NCBI RefSeq assembly: GCF_900142625.1
Contig: NZ_FRBN01000013.1
Coordinates: 37,497-101,496, forward strand
Direction of reading: 5' to 3'
DNA: 64,000 nucleotides
Source of the DNA: Roseovarius marisflavi
Lineage (GTDB): Bacteria > Pseudomonadota > Alphaproteobacteria > Rhodobacterales > Rhodobacteraceae
The first letter of the stretch is position 1; each line of letters opens with the position of its first letter. Below are positions 8,920 to 16,327 of this stretch, piece by piece. The position numbers and the translations under genes were made by a program. The notes under the pieces were generated by a model that did not search any database, was not told the origin of the DNA, and saw only the letters and a program-made list of their open reading frames with translations.

Positions 8920-9669
8920 TCAATCGGTCACCGGCTCCGAGGTTGCAACGACCGAGTCCAGAAACACGGCATCGGCAAAGCAGCCTTCCTTTTGCTGACC
9001 GCCAATGACGAAAATCCTGTTGTCCGACATAAAGACCGCCGCGTGATCCATGCGCGCGCCGGGAAGGTCGGGCAGGGGGGCGTAGGTTCCGGGCCAGGAC
9101 GACAGGTTGTCCACAATATCCTGACGATAGACGTAATTCGAGTGATTGAATCCGCTGGTTTCGCCGCCAAGACCACCAAAGGTGTAGATATATCGATCCT
9201 CGATCAGGACCGCCGCATAAAGGGTGGTCGGCATCTGGATCGTGCCGCCCGGGGAACAGGTTTTTGTGGTGACGTCAAAAATCTGGATCGCGTTGCTCTT
9301 TCCTCAGGAATAGGGCTGTTTCGAGAACCCGCCGACGACACATATCTTGGTGGCCCCATACCGAAAGGCCGCACAATGCGACCGGGGCGTGGGCATGGTG
9401 CCTGTCGTTGTCCATGCCCCGGTGGCCATGTCGTATTCAAGAACGTCTTCGCCGGGGATCGTAATCAGATAGCCATCGACATATTTCTCAAACTCGTCGC
9501 CGCCAAAGACATAAATCTTGTCATTGACCACAACCGCACTTGGGTTGCGCCGCGCCACCGGGAGCGGGGCTTGCGGGTGCCAGCTCAGAAACCGCAGCCC
9601 AAACAACTTGTTCAACCCACTATAGAAAGTCGGCTTGAGCGGCACCTACTTCCAAAACAGAGATGGCAT
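8920..9669 (-). pseudogene. Kelch-repeat protein gene with two in-frame stops
   Basis: One minus-strand frame encodes a kelch beta-propeller protein of about 249 residues (IYVFGG, CVVGGFS, IYTFGG, IFVIGGQ repeats). The ATG at 9667-9669 has a strong GGAGG eight bases away, but a TAG occurs after seven codons and a second in-frame stop, TGA, lies at 9304-9306. Between and after the stops the frame continues without shift and the repeats stay intact. It is therefore a recent double nonsense pseudogene, or two short pieces could still be made from a GTG at 9645 and an ATG at 9234. Sequencing error at both places is possible. Confidence 0.75.
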
Positions 9670-9776
9670 GATCACCCTCCTTGCGATCCGTTGTTCAAGT
9701 GTCCGGGCTGGCCGCCTTCCCCGTTTTCGAGATCACGGCGTTCAACCGATGGTGGCGCATTTCGGACATCCCCAAG

Positions 9777-9790
9777 TTGATTTGCATCAA
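9777..9790. promoter_or_regulatory. Perfect FNR/FixK box (TTGAT-N4-ATCAA)
   Basis: A perfect consensus palindrome 108 bp upstream of the broken kelch gene start at 9669. A second perfect box at 9923 serves the divergent gene. Confidence 0.75.
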
Positions 9791-9922
9791 ACGACAGAAC
9801 CTGGCGATTGGTGAACAGGACGGCGCTCTTTGAAGGCCCCCGGGAGAGCAAAACACCAATTAGGCAAAGTTTTGCCGACTGCCGGTAAACGAAAGTCGTA
9901 TGTCAGGATATTCAACCATGCA

Positions 9923-9936
9923 TTGATTGCGATCAA
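9923..9936. promoter_or_regulatory. Perfect FNR/FixK box (TTGAT-N4-ATCAA)
   Basis: A perfect consensus palindrome 65 bp upstream of the exported repeat protein start at 10001, the best-placed box in the island. Confidence 0.78.
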
Positions 9937-10000
9937 TTCAGGCCTGAAATTTCCACATACCCTTGGCGGCCTCAGAGGAAATTTATTGGAGGAACTCGGA

Positions 10001-12037
10001 ATGTCGATGATTGTTCAATACATCTCACAGTACAGTTGCCGATTAAGGCCGGTGTTGGCCGCAGCCTTCGGAGGGCTTTTCCTGGCTGCCGCCGGTTTGC
10101 CCGAGAGCGCCCTGGCGCAGGACGATCCGTGCAGTGGCCTGTTGTTTTCCACGTCCGAGGATTTTCTGACCAGAGGCCCCAAACCCGCAGATGGCAATCC
10201 CATCATATCGGACGGCGACCTTCTGGCCTGGCATGTTTCATCGGGCGCGCGGATTTGTCGGCGCAATGCCGATCTGATCCGCCGGTTCGATATCTCGCGG
10301 GTCGACCTTGGCCTTGATGCGGTTGCTTCGGTCGATGAGAAACGCGAGTTGATTGCCTTTTCCACCGAACTCGACAGCCCCAACGGTGATCAGTTCACGG
10401 CGGGCGATCTGTTGTTCACCAATGGCGGGATCATTCCCAACGCGGCGCTTCTGGCGCGCTTCAAGCTGCCGCGCTCGCTTGATCTTGGCCTTGATGCGGT
10501 CACGCTCATCGGCAAGGAAGATCGGTTGCGCCGTTTTGCAGAACTGGCCCGCACGGGCAGACTTCGGGATAATCCCGATCAACTTGCCGGGATTTTGAAG
10601 GAACTGGATATCGACATCTGGTTTTCAACCGAAGGCACGCCGCCGGAAATCGGCAAGCCGATGTTTCTGGATGGGGATCTTTTGTCGGCGCGCGACGGTG
10701 TGATTGTGCGCTCGAACGCCTCGCTCTTGCCGGCCCTGCCTGCGGGTATTCCGGTGCGTGGTGCGGATTACGGGCTTGATGCCTTTACCCCGGCGCTCGA
10801 CCCGATTGAAAATGTTCCGGTCGAATTGATGTCGACCGAGATCGTTGGCTTTGGGCCGACGCCCTTCACTGACGGCGATGTGCTTCAGCCGGGGCCGTCG
10901 ATCTGGCTCAAGGCGGGGGACCTGCTGAAAACGCTGGAACCGGCAACCCGCGATCTTGGCCTTGATGCCCTGCATGACACCGTGGGCGACGTGGTGCAAT
11001 GCGCGCCCCCGTCGATCACCTTTATCAGCAACGTCGAGGTCGGGGTGATCGACCTGACAACCGGCCTTGCCGACTTTTCGGGCGTCACGCAGCGACCCTT
11101 CGCCAATGATATCCGCATTCAGGGCTCGATGCCCGAAGTGGTGAATTGCCCGGAGCTTGCCAAGTACGAGTACCGGGTAGAGATCGATCAGGGCGCGGGA
11201 TTTCCGGCCTTTGCCGATCCCGGTGTCGTGCATCCCGCAAGCGACAACTGGCGCCGGATGGTGCGCCCGACGCCCGCCTCGCCCTGTCCGATCTCGCGCA
11301 ACGATGTCTATGACAGCGATCCGCTCGGCTGGTTCGCGGTGACGGATTACCGCCGGTTTGACGGCTGCGGTGACCCGCCGAGCCTTGCGGTCTGGGACTC
11401 GACCACCGGGGCGAGCAATGCCCTGGTGCGGGTTCGCCTGGTGATGCGTGAAATCGGCGCCACGACCCCCACTTACGTCAGTGGCGCGGTGCGCGTTCAG
11501 ATCGACAACGACCGGATCAGCCTGCCGGACAACCTGTTGCAAACCTCTTCGGGTACCGGGGACATGTGGTTTGACATCTACCGCGCGTCTGCGACCTCGC
11601 CGCTTGGCGATCAATGCAAGGTCGAGGGCGATGGCAAGCCCGTGGTTCTGGATATGAAGGGCCGGATCAATGACGATCATTTCTGGAAATATGACCTGCG
11701 CTGGTCGGGGGGATTTGTGGTTGGCGCCCATATGATCACCACTGCGGCGGATCAACCCGAGTTTGATGACGGGCGGGCCGATCTTGACGGCACCGGCACA
11801 CAGCCCCCGAATTCAATCCTTGTGCCGCTCAAAACCGGGTTCGATCTGACGGCGGCCTATGCAAGCGTTGCTGCGGCGCAAAGCGTTCCGACCGAATTGC
11901 CGGATGTGTGCGGTTTCACGGTGCATTTCCGGGCCTGGGACCGGGCGATCCAGCTTAACTTTGCCCCCGCCGCCAATTACTTTGGCCCTGTCAGTCGACA
12001 CACGACGATGTGGCGCTCGTTCTGCGTCTCTCGCTAA
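10001..12037 (+). CDS. Exported protein with four GLDA repeats, function unknown
   Basis: A 678-residue protein. The start at 10001 has a strong GGAGG eight bases upstream and gives a Sec signal peptide ending near ALAQ (residues 36-40). Residues 49-324 contain four imperfect repeats of 50-60 residues, each with an FST-type opening, GDLL, an LL helix and a closing (D)xGLDA (at about 103, 162, 258 and 320). Residues 330-678 show no repeat I recognise and have several cysteines. It is probably periplasmic or secreted. A perfect FNR box lies upstream and a strong terminator follows. The neighbouring kelch gene was probably a partner (inference). I do not recognise the family. Confidence 0.85.
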   Translation: MSMIVQYISQYSCRLRPVLAAAFGGLFLAAAGLPESALAQDDPCSGLLFSTSEDFLTRGPKPADGNPIISDGDLLAWHVSSGARICRRNADLIRRFDISRVDLGLDAVASVDEKRELIAFSTELDSPNGDQFTAGDLLFTNGGIIPNAALLARFKLPRSLDLGLDAVTLIGKEDRLRRFAELARTGRLRDNPDQLAGILKELDIDIWFSTEGTPPEIGKPMFLDGDLLSARDGVIVRSNASLLPALPAGIPVRGADYGLDAFTPALDPIENVPVELMSTEIVGFGPTPFTDGDVLQPGPSIWLKAGDLLKTLEPATRDLGLDALHDTVGDVVQCAPPSITFISNVEVGVIDLTTGLADFSGVTQRPFANDIRIQGSMPEVVNCPELAKYEYRVEIDQGAGFPAFADPGVVHPASDNWRRMVRPTPASPCPISRNDVYDSDPLGWFAVTDYRRFDGCGDPPSLAVWDSTTGASNALVRVRLVMREIGATTPTYVSGAVRVQIDNDRISLPDNLLQTSSGTGDMWFDIYRASATSPLGDQCKVEGDGKPVVLDMKGRINDDHFWKYDLRWSGGFVVGAHMITTAADQPEFDDGRADLDGTGTQPPNSILVPLKTGFDLTAAYASVAAAQSVPTELPDVCGFTVHFRAWDRAIQLNFAPAANYFGPVSRHTTMWRSFCVSR

Positions 12038-12053
12038 GGCGGTGCGCGATGCG

Positions 12054-12092
12054 AACGGCCCCTGTTCCCAAGCGGAACGGGGGCCGTTTTTC
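12054..12092 (+). terminator. Rho-independent terminator
   Basis: A 14-bp GC-rich stem (12055-12068 with 12074-12087) with a five-base loop is followed by a run of T at 12087-12091. It lies 17 bp after the stop of the exported repeat protein. The minus direction lacks a T run. Confidence 0.9.
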
Positions 12093-12108
12093 GTGTGCGT
12101 TCGGTCGA

Positions 12109-13050
12109 TCAGCCTGCCAGATAGCGCGCAATCGCGGTTGAAATCGGCTGGCCGGTGTTGGCCTCGTAATAGGAATAGGCCGGGCTTGGGTTGACCTCGA
12201 AACACACCCACTCCCCCGTGGGCGTTTCGCGCAGATCAATACCGGCCAGCGGCAATTCAAGCATCTGCGACAGGGCAACGGCCCGCTTCGCCACCTCGGG
12301 CGGAAGGTCGAATGGCTCAAGCTCGGTAGAGCCGCCCTCGTCGCGGCTGGCATAGCGGTAATCGACACCCGTCGTGGTGATGCGCGTGGCAAAGACCTCG
12401 CTCCCCACCACATGCACCCGCACATCGCGGCCCTCGACACGCTCTTGAAACTGCACCGGGCAGATGCGCAAACGGTCAAGCCGGGCCAGATCATCGGCCG
12501 TTACGCTGCGCACGATCGAGCGCACGGCACTGGCGGATTTAAAGATCACCTCACGGCCCTGCGCCGCGGCATCCTCTACAAATTCGCGGGCGCGATCCGG
12601 GGCATTGGTGATCAGGGTGCGCGGAATGTCAAAACCGGCGCGGGCAATGATCTGTGCCTGAAACGGCTTGGAATTATTGGTGCCCATCCCCGGTGTCCGG
12701 TTCAGAACCCTGCCGGTGCAGAGGTCGGAAAACACCGTGAAAAGCGTCACGAAACGCGAAAACCGTTGCCGCGCCGGATCGTCAGGCGCCAGCTTGCACA
12801 GCTCGGGAAAACTCTCGTCGGAATGCAGCCGCTGATAAAGGCCGGTGACGTCTTCAAGGGCGATATCGTCTTGCCCCGCACAGCGCAATTTGCCCTGCAA
12901 GACGCCCTGTGCGCCCGCCGGATCAAAGGCCAGATGCAGATCGGCGTGGCGGCGTTGGTCAATCATGCGAAAGGCAATGCCCAGATCGTCAAGCGCGGTC
13001 GCGACGCGGGCAAGGGGCGGCTCATCGGGCAATCCGGCCAGCACGATCAT
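12109..13050 (-). CDS. RimK-like ATP-grasp ligase
   Basis: A 313-residue ATP-grasp protein. The start is the ATG at 13048-13050, overlapping the previous stop (ATGA). The nucleotide-binding part includes EVIFKSASA and VQFQERVEGRDVRVHVVG, and the metal site is in AGIDLR and VCFEVNPSPAYSYYE near the C-terminus, as in RimK, MvdD/MdnC and related peptide ligases. The N-terminal 100 residues form the pre-ATP-grasp part. Members of this group form amide or ester bonds on proteins or peptides with ATP. It is the last gene after the S8 protease and its partner, so the Lys/Glu-rich tail of the protease is a candidate substrate (inference). Confidence 0.85.
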   Translation of the reverse strand: MIVLAGLPDEPPLARVATALDDLGIAFRMIDQRRHADLHLAFDPAGAQGVLQGKLRCAGQDDIALEDVTGLYQRLHSDESFPELCKLAPDDPARQRFSRFVTLFTVFSDLCTGRVLNRTPGMGTNNSKPFQAQIIARAGFDIPRTLITNAPDRAREFVEDAAAQGREVIFKSASAVRSIVRSVTADDLARLDRLRICPVQFQERVEGRDVRVHVVGSEVFATRITTTGVDYRYASRDEGGSTELEPFDLPPEVAKRAVALSQMLELPLAGIDLRETPTGEWVCFEVNPSPAYSYYEANTGQPISTAIARYLAG

Positions 13051-13778
13051 GGCGCGCCCTCCTGAAAGATGTGCGCCACCTGTGCCAAAAGGCCGGGTTG
13101 TGCGCGGCTCAGGTCGGGGACTGGCGCGGCATGCGAAAACACCGCGCCCCCCGGTCCCTGGCCGAACATAACCTCGAGCATGTCGAATCCGACATAGCGC
13201 GCCAGATCGCAGCTGGCCCCGAACAGATCGGGGTGCACGGATGTGCTGTGGCATTGGTCCCTGCAGACGATCACCGAGTGCACCGGGACGGGCGGCACCG
13301 GATCAGGCAGGTCAACGTCATAGAGCATCGGCGCCGTCGGCAGGCCTGCGGCGGCGGCGTGGTGCTGCCATATGGCGGGATGAAACAGCGGCCCGGTCAC
13401 GGAGATCGCCGTTGGCCGGTTGATGACGGGGCAGGGCAGTGCACTTATCCAGCTTGACCAGATCGCCAGCAATTCCTGCTGACTATAGGCGCGGTCCGTT
13501 GCGCTGACCCGTGCCAGATGCGCGTCGGGCAGAAACTCCAGCCGGTTGACCACGCCGGTGATCGAGCTGCTGTCGAGCGTGCCATGGGATTTCAGCGTTA
13601 CGCTGCTAAAGGTGTCGGTGCCGTCCAGCCGATGCTCCATATCAGGGGCATAGACCAATTCCTGCGGGGTGATGATCTGTGCGGCAATACCGTGATCATG
13701 CCGCAAACTCGCGACAAACCAACGCGCCGATATGTCGTCGGGAGAGCATAGAAATACAATCATATCAATGGCTTTCAT
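13047..13778 (-). CDS. Partner of ATP-grasp ligase, pre-ATP-grasp-like
   Basis: A 243-residue cytosolic protein whose 3' end overlaps the ligase start by four bases. It opens with MIVFLCSPDDISARWFVASL, then GVVNRLEFLP and PVINRPTAISVTGPLFHPAIWQ, patterns found in pre-ATP-grasp and linker regions, but no complete ATP-binding core follows. It may be an inactive subunit or substrate-binding partner of the ligase. Another ATG five codons in (13763) is an equally good start. The gene lies 46 bp after the S8 protease, separated by a perfect stem-loop. I do not recognise a named family. Confidence 0.7.
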   Translation of the reverse strand: MKAIDMIVFLCSPDDISARWFVASLRHDHGIAAQIITPQELVYAPDMEHRLDGTDTFSSVTLKSHGTLDSSSITGVVNRLEFLPDAHLARVSATDRAYSQQELLAIWSSWISALPCPVINRPTAISVTGPLFHPAIWQHHAAAAGLPTAPMLYDVDLPDPVPPVPVHSVIVCRDQCHSTSVHPDLFGASCDLARYVGFDMLEVMFGQGPGGAVFSHAAPVPDLSRAQPGLLAQVAHIFQEGAP

Positions 13779-13788
13779 CGAAAGTGGT

Positions 13789-13814
13789 GGCCCCGCCGCG
13801 AATGCGGCGGGGCC
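13789..13814. promoter_or_regulatory. Perfect GC stem-loop between protease and ligase genes
   Basis: An 11-bp perfect stem (13789-13799 with 13804-13814) with a four-base loop sits in the 45-bp gap between the S8 stop and the next start. There is no T run on either strand, so it is more likely an RNA processing or stability element, or a weak attenuator, that lowers ligase expression relative to the protease. Confidence 0.6.
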
Positions 13815-13823
13815 GGGCCGGGA

Positions 13824-15731
13824 TCAGAAGGTTTCGGTGTCCTTGCTGTCCTTTTCATCCTTGGCCAGTTGCGCCGCGAGTTCGGGGTCATCGTACTCGC
13901 CCGCGTAATCCTGCGCGCCCTGCGCCAGATCGGGGCGCAGTTCCGAGGTGATGAAATGGGTCAGGTCACTGACCATCGCCTCAAGCGAGGCCATGCGGGT
14001 CTCGATGTCACCACCGCCCGGTGTCAGGCCACCTTCACGTTGTTTTTCGGCCTGCTTCTCGATCTGCTTGTCAAAGCGCTTTTCAAGGGCCTTTTCAAAG
14101 CGATCCTTGTCCTTCTCCTTGAATTCCTTGATCTCCTTGTTGTCCTTGCCCTCCTTGAATTCCTTCTCCTTGACCTCTTTGCGATCCTTTTCCTTCAGCT
14201 CCTTGATGAACTCCTTGCGCTCTTTAACCTTTTCGATCTCTTTCACCGTTTCCTTGGTGATTTCCTTGGCCTTGATGACCGGACCAAACGCACAGCGATG
14301 CAGCGCCTTGAGATCGGGCCGGTTGCCGATGCGTTGTGTGCGCGGGCGCCCCGGTCCGTCGGTTTGCGCGGCCCCTGTGGTGCGCAGGCACTGGCGCACC
14401 TTGGCCGGGCTGAGAACCGCCGTGCCACGGGCGCGGGCCATGCCCTGCAACGAGCCGATGGCGCCCACCACGATGGGCGAGGCAGAGGATGTTCCCGAGA
14501 AGGTATCGGTGTACCAGACGTCTTCGCTCCCGCCCTGAAGCCCCCCGTAACCGCAGGTCGTGACCTCGCGACCCCAGCCCTGGGCATCAATCAGCGCGCC
14601 GTAGTTCGAGAAATCCAGCCGCGAGCGGTCTGGCCCGTGGTTGCGCCCATGGGTGCCGGGAGGCGGCGCGCCGGCCCCGACGACAATCGCCCCGGAATCG
14701 CGGTTCGAGCGGCGGAACGGATTGGTCCAGCTGCCGGGAAATCCGGCGGGGCGCGCCTGATAGATGTTGTCATCAAGGTTCTCGGCGCCGTTGCCGGCGG
14801 CCTCGACCACGATGATCCCGCGCCGGGTGGCGGCGAGGATGGCGGCGAAATCGTCCTCCCACCACTCAATCGCGATATAGCCTTTCTGGTCGCCGCGTGA
14901 CTGAAAGTTGTGACGCGGCCCCGGACGGTGCAGTTCCAGCAGCATCACATCGCCGCGCCGCAGCCGCGATGTGGCATGGCGGATCGCGCCCGCCGAGCCC
15001 ATGCCGCCAAAGATCGACACCGCCGATGCCGTGGCCTGATCACAGATGCCCGAGATGCCAAAGCTGTTGTGATCGCCGGAAAATTCGCCAAGCACCGCCG
15101 TGCCGTGGTTGCGCCAGCCGATATTGGTGGACTGGGTGCCGCCGACCACGCCGCCCTGCATCTGGCGCAGGTCCTCGTGGGTGAAGCGCCAGGCGCCTTC
15201 GATGTCGATGATGCGCACGTTCTGGCCACGCCCGCCGCCACGCGCCCAGGCCCATCTTGCATCGACGCCTGTGGGCGAGGGATCGAGGTAACCCTGACGC
15301 GACACGTAATTCGGTGTCACGGGGGGCTCGTCCAGACCCGGTGCCGGGCCGTCATCCAACATCACCGGGGGCTCTGCGCCGGGTTTGACATAGGCGGCCT
15401 CGACCTGGCTCAGCTTGGCCAGGGCCTCGGCGGCTTCTTCGGCTTTGGCGTCTTCGACGTCGAGCCTGTAGAACCGGTTCAGCTCTGGCATCGGGGCATC
15501 GCTTTCGGCGGATTCCTCCATCATTTCAAGTTCGACGCGTTCTTCGGTGCTGCCGAACATGGGCAACATGCTGGCCTTGTATTTCTTCAGGACCTTTTCA
15601 AGGTCCGTGACCGGCTCTGCCGTGGTGGTTTCAAATCGCCCGGCAGAAGACCGCAGGCCCGCGTCGGGCTGCATCACTACGATGGTTTCGCGCGGGGATG
15701 CCGGCGCGGTGTTCAATGTGTCGTCAGTCAT
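13824..15731 (-). CDS. S8 subtilisin-family protease with Lys/Glu-rich tail
   Basis: A 635-residue protein with no signal peptide. Residues about 85-120 resemble an I9 propeptide end (FYRLDVEDAKAEEAAEALAK, then VEAAYVKP). The catalytic domain (about 155-455) has Asp176 in RIIDIEGAW, His209 in RNHGTAV, oxyanion Asn314 in AAGNGAEN and Ser415 in FSGTSSASP, so it should be active. Residues 487-566 are an almost pure Lys/Glu/Asp/Phe repeat tract, then a Gly-rich hinge and an acidic helical end. The start has AAGGAGGAGG well placed. It lies 30 bp after a small I9-like gene and before an ATP-grasp pair. The tail may be a scaffold or a modification target; that is inference. Confidence 0.9.
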   Translation of the reverse strand: MTDDTLNTAPASPRETIVVMQPDAGLRSSAGRFETTTAEPVTDLEKVLKKYKASMLPMFGSTEERVELEMMEESAESDAPMPELNRFYRLDVEDAKAEEAAEALAKLSQVEAAYVKPGAEPPVMLDDGPAPGLDEPPVTPNYVSRQGYLDPSPTGVDARWAWARGGGRGQNVRIIDIEGAWRFTHEDLRQMQGGVVGGTQSTNIGWRNHGTAVLGEFSGDHNSFGISGICDQATASAVSIFGGMGSAGAIRHATSRLRRGDVMLLELHRPGPRHNFQSRGDQKGYIAIEWWEDDFAAILAATRRGIIVVEAAGNGAENLDDNIYQARPAGFPGSWTNPFRRSNRDSGAIVVGAGAPPPGTHGRNHGPDRSRLDFSNYGALIDAQGWGREVTTCGYGGLQGGSEDVWYTDTFSGTSSASPIVVGAIGSLQGMARARGTAVLSPAKVRQCLRTTGAAQTDGPGRPRTQRIGNRPDLKALHRCAFGPVIKAKEITKETVKEIEKVKERKEFIKELKEKDRKEVKEKEFKEGKDNKEIKEFKEKDKDRFEKALEKRFDKQIEKQAEKQREGGLTPGGGDIETRMASLEAMVSDLTHFITSELRPDLAQGAQDYAGEYDDPELAAQLAKDEKDSKDTETF

Positions 15732-15761
15732 GTCTTGACCTCCTCCTTGGTTGAAAATGAC

Positions 15762-16034
15762 CTAGGGAAGGGCGTCGGCTGGCTTTCTGTAACTGGTGTC
15801 AACGAACGCCTTGCCCAGAAGATCCGCAATCAGCGCGTCTGCCTGAGCCTCATCAGAGGTCAGAACAACCGCAAACCGCAGGGTTTCAGCGTCGGTATTT
15901 ACAGGGGGCTGCACAGTCACATCCTGTGTGGCTGCCCAGTCGTTCAGCATCGCAAAAGCATGAGCCATGGTTACTGTGCCGGACGGGTCCGGTACTGGCT
16001 TTAAAATCACTGTCACTAATACCGGCTCAGGCAA
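15762..16034 (-). CDS. Stand-alone I9-propeptide-like small protein
   Basis: About 90 residues from a TTG at 16032-16034, which has AGAGGAG eight bases upstream; the frame is open to a TTG at 16157 but without a comparable ribosome site. Predicted order is beta-alpha-beta-beta-alpha-beta: VLVTVILKPVPD, AHAFAMLNDWAA, LRFAVVLTS, EAQADALIADLLG, then VDTSYRKPADALP. The last 40 residues match by eye the propeptide region of the adjacent subtilisin, including YxKPxA. It may be an in-trans chaperone or inhibitor of the S8 protease. The match is visual; no search was run. Confidence 0.6.
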   Translation of the reverse strand: MPEPVLVTVILKPVPDPSGTVTMAHAFAMLNDWAATQDVTVQPPVNTDAETLRFAVVLTSDEAQADALIADLLGKAFVDTSYRKPADALP

Positions 16035-16327
16035 CTGAAACACTCCTCTCAGACGCGCGGTGAATGCACTTAAAAGGGTATTGCTGTTGCGTTTGCAGAT
16101 ATTGATAAATATCAGGTCAGGCCGCGATTTTCGACCTAAGCTTTGCTGAACCGGCAAAAAATGGCCGATCAGCCTCTGGTTGACGTATCGCGTCGCGAAA
16201 TCGCTCTTTTAAGTGGCATGATCGGTTTAGCCCCACGTCATGTTTTGGGGATACAAGTATTAAGGGTTTTTTGCGCCGGTTTTTTGCCCGGTTTTTCGGG
16301 CCTCACCCATAGACCCAGAGGTGCCTT

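Noticed and set aside
9304..9306. TGA in the kelch gene as selenocysteine or readthrough codon
   Set aside because: A second stop of another type (TAG at codon 8) exists in the same gene, which fits decay better than recoding.
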